DNA of 64,000 nucleotides. It comes from Arthrobacter sp. U41. GTDB lineage: Bacteria > Actinomycetota > Actinomycetes > Actinomycetales > Micrococcaceae. Under the pieces are notes generated by a model. It was not told the origin of the DNA, ran no database searches, and saw nothing but the letters and a program-made list of their open reading frames with translations. The stretch covers positions 1-64,000 of the forward strand of contig NZ_VEGI01000002.1 in NCBI RefSeq assembly GCF_007679325.1, read 5' to 3'. Each line of letters begins with the position of its first letter. Positions within the stretch are counted from its first letter, which is position 1. The translations under genes were made by a program, and so were the position numbers. Shown piece by piece: positions 32,813 through 41,389 of the stretch.

Positions 32813-35800
32813 CAGTACTGCACCTCCTGGGAACGACGGCGGACGGTGGCGACCATGTCGCGCTGGTTCCCGGTGGGGCCGAGGTAGTTGAACGCGTAGG
32901 CCTGCTGGGCGTACCCGCCGATCAGGTGCGAGGGTTTGACCAGCAGCCGGGTCACGGAATTGTGGATGCCGCCGCGGCGGCCGGTGGCCTCGGACTTGGG
33001 CACGTCGATGGTGCGTTCCTGCGCGTGGTGGACGTAGACGACGCCGGCCGGCATCCGGTGGCTGACGATCGCCCGGGCCACCAGGACGCCGTTGATGTTC
33101 AGGCACTCCACCCAGTCGTTGTCCTTGACCTTGATGGCGTCCGCGTCGGCGGGGCTCATCCAGACCGTCGGCCCGCCGCGGGAGAGGGAGAGCATCAGCA
33201 GGTTGTCCTGGTATTCGGAGTGGATGGACCACTTGGAGTGCGGCGTCAGGTAGCGGACCACGACTTCCATGGCCCCGTCCCGGCCGAGTCTGGGTTCGCC
33301 GAAGAGCTTGTGCATGTCCAGCGGTGGGCGGTAGATCGGCAGGGCCTCGCCGATATCGATCATCCAGTCGTGGTCGAGGAAGAAGTGCATGCGGCCGGTC
33401 AGGGTGTGGTAGGGCTTGAGCCGTTCGATGTTGATGGTGAAGGGTGCGTAGCGCCGGCCGCCCGTTTCGGAGCCGGACCATTCCGGGGAGGTGATCACCG
33501 GGACGGGGCCGGCCTGGGTCTGGGCGAAGGTGATGAATTTTTCCTCGGACCCCTCGGACAGGTCCGCCAGTTTCTTACCCGTGCGCAGTTCCAGGTCCTT
33601 GAAGCCCTGCACGGACAGCGCACCGTTGGTGGTGCCGGAGAAGGCCAGGATGGCCTCGGCCATTTTCGCGTCCGTGTCGATCGCCGGGCGGCCGTCCGCG
33701 GCGCCGCCGAGCATCACCCCGTTGGAGCGGCTGAGCCGGTCCAACGCTCCGGCGAGTTTGTACGTGACGTTTTTGACCGTGAAGCCCAGTTTGTCGGCCA
33801 GCGGCCCGACGGCGGCCAGCTTGTCCGCGATGGCGGTGTAGTCCCGCTCCACGACGGAAAAGACGGGCATGTTCTGCCCCGGAACCGCGGGGATGGATGT
33901 GTCCCGCCAGTCCCGGACGATCCCGCCGGGCTGGGCGAGCTGACCGGGGGTGTCGTGCTGCAGCGGCACGCTGACGAGGTCCCGGCGCACGCCCAGGTGG
34001 GTCTCGGCCATCCGCGAGAACTCCTGGGCCAGCAGGTGGAACATGTCGAAGTCCGTTTTGGTCTCCCACGGCGGGTCGATCGCCGGCGTGAAGGCGTGCA
34101 CAAAGGGGTGCATGTCGGTGGAGGACAGGTCGTGCTTCTCGTACCAGGTGGCGGCCGGGAAGACGACGTCGGACAGCAGCGTGGTGGAGGTCATCCGGAA
34201 GTCCGCGGAGACCAGCAGGTCCAGTTTCCCCTCGGGCGCCTGGTCGTGCCATTTCACGTCCCGGGGTTTGAGGCCCTCGGCGTGGTCCTTGCCGAGGACG
34301 TTGTTGTGGGTTCCCAGCAGGTTCCTCAGGAAGTACTCGTTGCCCTTGGCGGAGGAGCCGAACAGGTTGGAGCGCCACAGCACGAGGGTCCGGGGCCAGT
34401 TCTCCGGCGCGTCCACGTCCTCGATAGCCGGGTTGAGGGTGCGGTTCTTGAGCGCGTCCGCGATGTAGCTAGGGGTGTCCTTCGCCGTGCCGGCGGCGAC
34501 GGCGGCCTCCGCCTCGTCCGCGACGTCCAGCGGGTTGCGGTCGAACTGCGGGTAGAAGGGCATCCAGCCGAGCCGGGCGGACTGGGCCAGCGCGTCGGCG
34601 GTGTGCATGCCGTCCATGGCCCCGGTGGACAGCGGGGACTTCAGCGCATCCGCGGAGTAGCCGTCCTGCCGCCATTGGTCCGTGTGCATGTACCAGTAGC
34701 CGGTACCGATCATGGTCCGGGGCGGGCGTGACCAGTCCAGGGCATTGGCCAGCGACAGCCAGCCGGTGACCGGCCGGGTCTTCTCCTGCCCCACGTAGTG
34801 CGCCCAGCCGCCGCCGTTGCGGCCCATGCAGCCGGTCAGCATCACGAGCGCCAGGACCGCCCGGTAGGTGGTGTCGCCGTGGAACCACTGGCAGATGCCG
34901 GCGCCCATGATGATCATCGACCGGCCCTTGGACTGCTCGGCGTTCCGGGCGAATTCGCGCGCCACCCGGATGCAGGCCTGCGCGGGGACGGAGGTGATCT
35001 CCTCCTGCCAGGCCGGGGTGTAGGGCGTCGCGGCGTCGTCATAGCCGGCGGCCCACTCCCCCGGGAGCCCGGCACGGCCCACGCCGTACTGGGCCAGCAT
35101 GAGGTCGAACACGGTGGTGACCAGCTGGCCCTCCACTTCCAGGACCGGTACTCCACGCCGGAGTACGCTGCCGGTGCCGTCCGCTTCCTCGAAGCAGGGC
35201 AGCAGGACCTCGGCGCTCGCCGCGGACGCTTCGCGCAGCGACAGCGCCGGTTCGATCCCCTCAAGGTCCAGGTTCCATTTGCCTTCGCCGCTGCCGGAGT
35301 AGCGGAACCCCATGGAGCCGTTGGGGACTGCCGGGCGTCCGGCCTTCTTGTCGAACAACACGGTGCGGAACGCCGCGTCCTCGGCCCCGGCCTCGGCCGG
35401 GAGGTCCCGGGCGGTGAGGAACTTGGACGGGCTGAGGGAGCCGTCGCCGCGCCGTTCGAGCCGGACCAGGAACGGCAGGTCCGTGTACTGGCGGACGTAG
35501 TCGGCAAAGAACGGGACCTCCCGCTCGACGAAGAATTCCTTGAGCATGACGTGGCCCATCGCCATGGCCAGGGCTGCGTCGGTTCCGGCCTGGGCGGGGA
35601 GCCATTCGTCGGCGAACTTCGTGTTGTCCGCATAGTCCGGGCTGACCGTGACCACCTTGGTGCCGCGGTACCGCACCTCCGCCATCCAGTGGGCGTCCGG
35701 GGTGCGGGTCACGGGGACGTTGGATCCCCACATCATGAGGTAGCCCGCGTCCCACCAGTCTCCGGATTCCGGGACGTCGGTCTGGTCTCCGAAGACCTGG

Positions 35801-36522
35801 GGGCTGGCCACTGGCAGGTCCGCATACCAGTCGTAGAAGGACGTCATCACCCCGCCGATCAGCTGGATGAAGCGGGTTCCGACCGCGTGCGAGACCATCG
35901 ACATCGCGGGGATCGGCGAGAAGCCGGCGCAGCGGTCCGGCCCGTAGTTCTTGATGGTGTTCACGTGGGCGGCAGCCGCGATTTCGACCGCTTCCTGCCA
36001 GGACACCCGGACCAGGCCGCCCTTTCCGCGGGCCAGCTGGTAGCGGCGGCGACGCTCCGGGTCCCCCACGATGTCGGCAAAGGCCAGCACCGGGTCGCCC
36101 AGCCGGGCCTTCGCCTCGCGGTACATTTCGACGAGGACACCCCGGGCGTAGGGGAACCGGACGCGGGTGGGCGAGTAGGTGTACCAGGAGAAGGCCGCGC
36201 CGCGCGGGCAGCCCCGCGGCTCGTATTCCGGGCTGTCCGGGCCCACGGAGGGGTAGTCGGTCTGCTGGGATTCCCAGGTGATGATGCCGTCCTTGACGTA
36301 CACCTTCCATGAGCACGAGCCGGTGCAGTTCACCCCGTGGGTGGAACGTACCACCTTGTCGTGGCTCCACCGGTCCCGGTAGAAGATGTCGCCCTTGCGG
36401 CCGCCTTCCCGGAACACCGCCCTGCCGTCGTCGGTCTGGTCCCATTTCGTGAAAAATCGGCCCAGCTTCAGCATTGCGTCCGAGGCGGGTCCGTCTAACC
36501 CCGCGGAGCCTTCGGCAGTCAT
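32812..36522 (-). CDS. narG: respiratory nitrate reductase alpha subunit
   Basis: 1236 residues, normal for NarG. The N-terminal Fe-S motif is STHGVNCTGSCSWKVYV (HxxxCxxxC). Mo-bis-MGD binding regions include NYGPDRCAGFSPIPAMSM and YLMMWGSNVPVTRTPDAHWM, and the C-terminal molybdopterin dinucleotide domain includes YQDNLLMLSLSRGGPTVWMS. It reduces nitrate to nitrite on the cytoplasmic side of the membrane during anaerobic respiration. It is the first gene of narGHJI(K). A leaderless-type -10 (TAGCTT-N6-ATG) precedes it. Confidence 0.97.
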   Translation of the reverse strand: MTAEGSAGLDGPASDAMLKLGRFFTKWDQTDDGRAVFREGGRKGDIFYRDRWSHDKVVRSTHGVNCTGSCSWKVYVKDGIITWESQQTDYPSVGPDSPEYEPRGCPRGAAFSWYTYSPTRVRFPYARGVLVEMYREAKARLGDPVLAFADIVGDPERRRRYQLARGKGGLVRVSWQEAVEIAAAAHVNTIKNYGPDRCAGFSPIPAMSMVSHAVGTRFIQLIGGVMTSFYDWYADLPVASPQVFGDQTDVPESGDWWDAGYLMMWGSNVPVTRTPDAHWMAEVRYRGTKVVTVSPDYADNTKFADEWLPAQAGTDAALAMAMGHVMLKEFFVEREVPFFADYVRQYTDLPFLVRLERRGDGSLSPSKFLTARDLPAEAGAEDAAFRTVLFDKKAGRPAVPNGSMGFRYSGSGEGKWNLDLEGIEPALSLREASAASAEVLLPCFEEADGTGSVLRRGVPVLEVEGQLVTTVFDLMLAQYGVGRAGLPGEWAAGYDDAATPYTPAWQEEITSVPAQACIRVAREFARNAEQSKGRSMIIMGAGICQWFHGDTTYRAVLALVMLTGCMGRNGGGWAHYVGQEKTRPVTGWLSLANALDWSRPPRTMIGTGYWYMHTDQWRQDGYSADALKSPLSTGAMDGMHTADALAQSARLGWMPFYPQFDRNPLDVADEAEAAVAAGTAKDTPSYIADALKNRTLNPAIEDVDAPENWPRTLVLWRSNLFGSSAKGNEYFLRNLLGTHNNVLGKDHAEGLKPRDVKWHDQAPEGKLDLLVSADFRMTSTTLLSDVVFPAATWYEKHDLSSTDMHPFVHAFTPAIDPPWETKTDFDMFHLLAQEFSRMAETHLGVRRDLVSVPLQHDTPGQLAQPGGIVRDWRDTSIPAVPGQNMPVFSVVERDYTAIADKLAAVGPLADKLGFTVKNVTYKLAGALDRLSRSNGVMLGGAADGRPAIDTDAKMAEAILAFSGTTNGALSVQGFKDLELRTGKKLADLSEGSEEKFITFAQTQAGPVPVITSPEWSGSETGGRRYAPFTINIERLKPYHTLTGRMHFFLDHDWMIDIGEALPIYRPPLDMHKLFGEPRLGRDGAMEVVVRYLTPHSKWSIHSEYQDNLLMLSLSRGGPTVWMSPADADAIKVKDNDWVECLNINGVLVARAIVSHRMPAGVVYVHHAQERTIDVPKSEATGRRGGIHNSVTRLLVKPSHLIGGYAQQAYAFNYLGPTGNQRDMVATVRRRSQEVQY

Positions 36523-36563
36523 GCCTTCAAGCTAGGTTGCCGTTTCAGGCCCGGATAGGGCCT
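36523..36563 (-). promoter_or_regulatory. narG promoter region candidate
   Basis: On the minus strand TAGCTT (36534-36529) lies 6 nt before the narG ATG. About 13 bp further upstream is AGGCCC-N5-GGGCCT (36547-36563), overlapping where a -35 would be, possibly a regulator site. GAAGGC in the spacer could instead serve as a weak ribosome site. Confidence 0.4.
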
Positions 36564-36619
36564 TGCGGCACTGGCCCGAATCCGCCGGGCAGAGTGTTGG
36601 CGCCGGCCTCACCCAGGGT

Positions 36620-37369
36620 TCAGGCGAAGCTTTCCAGCTCCACTCCGGCGCCGACCAGGGCGGCACGGATCGCCGTGGCCGTCTCGATGGAGCCGGGGCT
36701 GTCGCCGTGGAGGCACAGAGAATCGGGGTTGATCCGGAGCACGGTGCCGTCGACGGCTTCCACTTCGCCCTTGGTGGCGAGCCGGACGGCCCGCTCGGCG
36801 ATCCGGCCGGCGTCCTGCAGCAGGGCACCGTCCTGCCCGCGGGGTACGAGGGTGCCGTCCGGCAGGTAGGCGCGGTCAGCGAATGCCTCGGAGAAGACCG
36901 GGTGTCCGGCGTCCTTGGCGATCCCCAGGAGGGCCGACCCCGCGAAGCCCAGAACGGGCAGCCCCGGATCGTAGGCCTGGATGGCGGCGACCACGGCGGA
37001 GGCCTGCTCGGCGTCGCGCACTGTGCGCTCGTAGAGCGCCCCGTGCAGTTTCACGTAGTCAACGGAGGCGCCGACTGCGTGCGCCACCCCGTCCAGCGCG
37101 CCGAGCTGGTACAGCACGGCACCGAAAAGGTCATCGAAGGTGATGTCCATGGCCCGGAGGCCGAATCCGGCCAGATCCGGATACCCGAGGTGGGCGCCCA
37201 CCCGGACGTCCAGCTCGTAGGCTTCCCGGCACGTGTCCAGCATGGTCACCGGGTCCCCGGCGTGCAGCCCGCAGGCCACGCTGGCGCTGGTGACCAGCGG
37301 GAGCATCGCGGCGTCGTCGCCCATGGTCCAGGTCCCGAAGGACTCCCCCAGATTGGCGTTCAGATCCAA
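36620..37369 (-). CDS. pxpA: 5-oxoprolinase subunit A (LamB/YcsF family)
   Basis: 249 residues. MDLNANLGESFGTWTMGDD, SVACGLHAGDPVTM, VGAHLGYPDLAGFGLRAMDI and YVKLHGALYE are the family motifs. With PxpB and PxpC it hydrolyses 5-oxoproline to glutamate using ATP. Here it is separated from pxpB/pxpC, which lie at the right end of the window, and instead overlaps an EcsC-like gene by 10 bp. Confidence 0.92.
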   Translation of the reverse strand: MDLNANLGESFGTWTMGDDAAMLPLVTSASVACGLHAGDPVTMLDTCREAYELDVRVGAHLGYPDLAGFGLRAMDITFDDLFGAVLYQLGALDGVAHAVGASVDYVKLHGALYERTVRDAEQASAVVAAIQAYDPGLPVLGFAGSALLGIAKDAGHPVFSEAFADRAYLPDGTLVPRGQDGALLQDAGRIAERAVRLATKGEVEAVDGTVLRINPDSLCLHGDSPGSIETATAIRAALVGAGVELESFA

Positions 37370-38199
37370 AACGTGCCGCCTTCCTGGGCTGACTTGTCCT
37401 TCGTGTCCTTCTCCGGCGCAGCTGCCAGGTCCCCGGCCTGCGGCGGGCCCCCCAGCTCCCCGGGAATGACCAGCGGCATCGGCCCGAACGCCTCCTTGGC
37501 GTTCGCGACGACGGCGCGGCCCATCACGCGGTTGCCGACGCCGCCCACCACGGCGCCGATGCCGAACGGCAACGCCCGGCCCAGCCAGGCCGTTCCCTGC
37601 TGTTTCAGCAGGGTCCGGAGGAACATCGTCTGGATCCGTTCCCGCACCGTGCCGAAGCCGGCCAGCGGTACGCGGCGGGAGAAGAGGGATCCCCAGGCCT
37701 GTGTGGGGCCCCTGCCCTGCCCTGCGGCCTGCCCGCTCAGGGAGCTCAGGAGTGCGGTGCCCTCCTCGCCCAGCATGATCGCCATGACCAGGGTGCTGGC
37801 CTTCTCTGGATCCACCAGCCGCACGCCGTGGAGTTCGGCCAGGGAGGTGGAGAACAGTGCGGTGGCTTCGAGGAAGCCCACGGTGGCGGCAGCCGAGAGG
37901 CCCAGTGCCGCAGCGGTCCCGACGCCGGGGATCACGGCCGCACCGCCCACCAGCGCACCGCCGCCGGTGACGGCCAGGAGATAGTCCCGTTCCAGCATCG
38001 CGGCGAGCTGCGCGGCAGTGGCCTGCGGGTGCCTGCGCTGGAGCCTGCGGAGGTTCGCCAGCACCAGCGGGCGCTGGACTTCAACGGCCCGCAGGAGCAC
38101 GTTGTGGACGCCCGGCTTGGGATTGCCCTGGGCATCGAACATCGCGTTGTGTGCTGACTTCTGGGCAATATTTATTGCCGGGTTGCGTCGCTTGGCCAT
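37360..38199 (-). CDS. EcsC family protein
   Basis: 279 residues from ATG 38199. GGAGAGG lies 4-7 nt before the paired ATGs at 38202/38199; an ATG at 38238 would add 13 residues. The core has glycine-rich hydrophobic segments GGGALVGGAAVIPGVGTAAALGLSAAA and AWLGRALPFGIGAVVGGVGNRVMGR typical of EcsC-like proteins, which are linked to secretion/proteolysis in Bacillus but uncharacterised in actinobacteria. Its stop lies inside pxpA (10-bp overlap). Confidence 0.78.
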   Translation of the reverse strand: MAKRRNPAINIAQKSAHNAMFDAQGNPKPGVHNVLLRAVEVQRPLVLANLRRLQRRHPQATAAQLAAMLERDYLLAVTGGGALVGGAAVIPGVGTAAALGLSAAATVGFLEATALFSTSLAELHGVRLVDPEKASTLVMAIMLGEEGTALLSSLSGQAAGQGRGPTQAWGSLFSRRVPLAGFGTVRERIQTMFLRTLLKQQGTAWLGRALPFGIGAVVGGVGNRVMGRAVVANAKEAFGPMPLVIPGELGGPPQAGDLAAAPEKDTKDKSAQEGGTFWI

Positions 38200-38410
38200 C
38201 ATCGCCTCTCCGTGAACCGTAAGTGTGCTGAGTTTCATCCGGTGTTAACACTAGGCCACGGGCCCTTCCCCCGGCGCCTCCGCCCGTCGAACGGCAAGGC
38301 GGCCATGACACCCACGATTCGGTCACGGCCCGCTGGAAGTTGGCGGAGGCGTTCCTGGCCGGAGCCTGGCCGGGGCGCCTCCGCTGCGCGGAAGCGCCCC
38401 GGCTCCGGAT

Positions 38411-39784
38411 TTAGCGCGGTGTCCGGATGAGCTTCTTGTTGACGAACTCATTCATGCCGAACCGTGCCAGTTCGCGCCCGACGCCGGAGCGCTTCACGCC
38501 GCCGAACGGCAGATCCGCCTGGGTTTCGGCCACAGAGTTGATGAACACCATCCCGGTATCCAGCTGATCAGCCACATCCTTGGCCTTCTCGGCATCGGCG
38601 CTGAAGACCGCGCCGCCGAGGCCGTACGGGGAACCGTTGGCCAGCTCGATGGCTTCCTCCACGCTGGCGACCTTGTAGATGACCGCTGCCGGGCCGAAGA
38701 GCTCTTCCGAGAACGCCCGCATCCCGGGGGTCACATCCGTCAGCACCGTGGGCTCGACGTAGGCGCCGGGGCCCTCGACGTGGTGACCGCCGGTCCGCAG
38801 GGTGGCGCCCTTGTCCACGGCATCCTGGATCTGCTCGATGAGGCCGTCGGCGGCGCTCTGTGAGGAGAGCGGGCCGAACCGGGTGTCGGCCAGCAGGGGG
38901 TCGCCCGGCTTGATCGCGGACATCCGGGCGGTGAATTTCTCCACGAACGCCTCGTACAGGTCCTCGAGGATGATGAACCGCTTGGAGGCGGTGCAGGCCT
39001 GCCCGGCATTCCCCATCCGTCCGCTGACGGCAGCCTTGACGGTGGCGTCGAGGTTCTCGGAGTCCAGGACAATGAAGGGGTCGCTGCCGCCTAGTTCCAG
39101 CACGTATTTCTTCAGGTTCCGGCCGGCCACCTCGGCAACGGCCGAGCCTGCCCGCTCACTGCCGGTCAGCGAGACTCCTTGGACCCGGTCATCGGCGATG
39201 ACCTCCGCCACTTGGTCGTTGCTCAGGAAGAGGTTGATGTAGGCCCCTTCGGGGAGCCCGGCGTCCTTGAAGATCTGCTCGATGGCGAGGGCCGACTGGG
39301 GGCAGCTGCCGGCGTGCTTGAGCAGGATGGTGTTGCCGAGGATCAGGTTGGGGGCGGCGAACCGCGCCACCTGGTAGTAAGGGTAGTTCCACGGCATGAT
39401 CCCCAGCAGCGGCCCCACCGGCGCGGAGCGGACGATTGCCTCGCCGCCGCCCTTGACCTCAAGGATTTCGTCCTTCAGGAAGGACGGGCCCTCGTCCGCG
39501 TAGTACGCGTAGATGTCAGCCACGAGGCCCACTTCACCGCGGGACTGGGCCAGGGGCTTACCCATCTCCGTGGCAATCAGCCGGGCCAGCTCGTCCCGGC
39601 GCTCCCGGTACAGCTCGGCCACCCGGGCAATCACCTTCGCGCGGGCCTCTACCGGCGCCGATTGCCAGTCCCGGAAGGCCGCCTTCGAGTCCGCCAGCGC
39701 GTGTTCCACCTCGGCCGCGGTGGCGAGCGGAAATTCCTTCAACGTTTCTCCGGTCGCGGGGTTCACTGTCTTGTAGGCAGTCAT
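38411..39784 (-). CDS. gabD: NAD(P)-dependent succinate-semialdehyde dehydrogenase
   Basis: 457 residues, aldehyde dehydrogenase superfamily. [17 protein letters not shown] binds cofactor, [14 protein letters not shown] carries the general-base Glu and [14 protein letters not shown] the catalytic Cys. The sequence type ([15 protein letters not shown] start) matches NADP-dependent succinic semialdehyde dehydrogenases that feed GABA or similar compounds into the TCA cycle. ATG 39784 is chosen over an upstream extension of 50 low-complexity residues. It is divergent from an MFS gene across 234 bp. Confidence 0.9.
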   Translation of the reverse strand: MTAYKTVNPATGETLKEFPLATAAEVEHALADSKAAFRDWQSAPVEARAKVIARVAELYRERRDELARLIATEMGKPLAQSRGEVGLVADIYAYYADEGPSFLKDEILEVKGGGEAIVRSAPVGPLLGIMPWNYPYYQVARFAAPNLILGNTILLKHAGSCPQSALAIEQIFKDAGLPEGAYINLFLSNDQVAEVIADDRVQGVSLTGSERAGSAVAEVAGRNLKKYVLELGGSDPFIVLDSENLDATVKAAVSGRMGNAGQACTASKRFIILEDLYEAFVEKFTARMSAIKPGDPLLADTRFGPLSSQSAADGLIEQIQDAVDKGATLRTGGHHVEGPGAYVEPTVLTDVTPGMRAFSEELFGPAAVIYKVASVEEAIELANGSPYGLGGAVFSADAEKAKDVADQLDTGMVFINSVAETQADLPFGGVKRSGVGRELARFGMNEFVNKKLIRTPR

Positions 39785-40006
39785 TAATCCACCATCTCCG
39801 TTTCTGAGTAGTCCAGCCCAACCGGTCCCTGGCCGTTGCCGCGTTGTTGCGGCAGTCCGGCCCTCCGGGCCCGGTACGTCGGAACGGGCTGCCCCGATGA
39901 GGCCACCCGTCCCACTAGGCGGCAACCCCGGCACCTGTCCTGCTATTCCATCCCTCTCCGGGGACGGCCTGCGGCCGCCGGGCTGGGACGCGTCCGGACC
40001 CGCCCC

Positions 40007-40018
40007 TAGACTGGAACC
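40007..40018 (+). promoter_or_regulatory. leaderless-type -10 for the MFS transporter
   Basis: TAGACT (40007-40012) is followed by GGAACC and ATG 40019. A GGACGCGTCC palindrome lies about 20 bp upstream. Confidence 0.45.
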
Positions 40019-41389
40019 ATGCGCTCACTGAGGGCCCTCCGCCCGTTCGTGCACCGGGAATACCGTGTGCTGATAGCGGCCTTGGCCATCTCCATTTTCG
40101 GCTCCGGGATGTGGGCCGTGGCGATGGTCTATGAGGTGATCCAGCTGGGCGGTGGTCCGCTGGAGCTCTCCCTCGTGGCGGCCGCGGGCAGCGTGGGCCT
40201 CGTCGCTTTTCTGCTCGCGGGCGGCATCGCGGCGGACCGGTTGCCGCAGCGGCTCCTGATCATTGCGGTGGAGGGCGCCAACCTTGCCGTGATCGCCAGC
40301 ATCAGCGGGCTGGCCATGCTGGGCTGGCTGCAGCTCTGGCATATGGCGCTGGGAGCGTTTGTGCTGGGAGTCGGGGCCGCGTTCTTCTTCCCGGCCTACT
40401 CCGCGATCCTCCCCCGGATCCTGCCGCCGGAGGACCTGCTCGCGGCCAACGGCATGGAGGGAACCATGCGGCCCATCCTGCAGCAGGCCGCCGGACCGGC
40501 CGTTGCGGGCATCCTGGTGGCCACTCTCTCCCCCGCGCACGCCGTGACGGGGGTGGCGGCCTGCCATCTGCTGGCGTTCTGCATCCTCAACCTGCTCCGG
40601 CGCGAATCCCTCCCGGGGACGGAAAGCCTGACCGCGGAGGGCGGCACTGAGGGTGGCGCTGATCCCGGCCCGCCCGCCAGGACGTCGGTACTGCACGACC
40701 TTCGCGAAGGCGTCAGCTACACCGTCCGGACCCCCTGGCTGCTGTGGACCCTGCTGTGGGCCTGCATCTCCGTGCTGTTCCTGATCGGACCCATTGAGGT
40801 GCTGCTGCCGTTCGTGGTCCGCGACCAGCTCGGCGGCGACGCGCGTATGTTCGGGTTCCTGCTCGCCGTCATGGGCATCGGAGGCGCCGCAGCCTCGTTG
40901 GCCACGGCCTCGTTCCCGCTGCCGCGCCGCTACCTCACGGTGATGATGGTGGGCTGGGGCGCCGGCACCCTGCCGCTCGCCGCCGTCGGCATCATGGACA
41001 GCTTCTGGGCGCTGGCGGCCGCCCTGTTTATCTTCGGCGCCACCGGCGGCATGGGCATGGTCATCTGGGGCACCCTGCTGCAGCGCCGGGTCCCGCCGCA
41101 CCTGCTGGGCCGTGTCTCAAGCCTGGATTTCTTTGTCTCGCTGGCCTTGATGCCGGTCTCCATGGCCCTCGCCGGTCCCGCCGCGGAGGTGCTCCCGGTG
41201 GGGCTCATCTTCCTGGTCGCCGGGACCGTGTGCCCGGTCATGGCCGTCGTCGCCATGGTCGCCGCGCGGATGCGGGCCGATGAACAGGCCCACCCCCTGG
41301 AGGACGGCCGCGAGAGCATCGCTGCCGGCGGGAGCCCCGGCGGCACCGGGTCCGAGTCCGGCGAACGGTCCGGGAACCGCCGCGCTTAG
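40019..41389 (+). CDS. MFS transporter (EntS/multidrug type)
   Basis: 456 residues with 12 predicted helices. The start [29 protein letters not shown] and the loop [14 protein letters not shown] are typical of the MFS_3/EntS-like group that exports siderophores or drugs. [21 protein letters not shown] is also conserved in that group. A hydrophilic Gly/Glu-rich tail of about 30 residues ends the protein. It overlaps the convergent GH65 gene by 4 bp. Substrate unknown. Confidence 0.88.
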   Translation: MRSLRALRPFVHREYRVLIAALAISIFGSGMWAVAMVYEVIQLGGGPLELSLVAAAGSVGLVAFLLAGGIAADRLPQRLLIIAVEGANLAVIASISGLAMLGWLQLWHMALGAFVLGVGAAFFFPAYSAILPRILPPEDLLAANGMEGTMRPILQQAAGPAVAGILVATLSPAHAVTGVAACHLLAFCILNLLRRESLPGTESLTAEGGTEGGADPGPPARTSVLHDLREGVSYTVRTPWLLWTLLWACISVLFLIGPIEVLLPFVVRDQLGGDARMFGFLLAVMGIGGAAASLATASFPLPRRYLTVMMVGWGAGTLPLAAVGIMDSFWALAAALFIFGATGGMGMVIWGTLLQRRVPPHLLGRVSSLDFFVSLALMPVSMALAGPAAEVLPVGLIFLVAGTVCPVMAVVAMVAARMRADEQAHPLEDGRESIAAGGSPGGTGSESGERSGNRRA

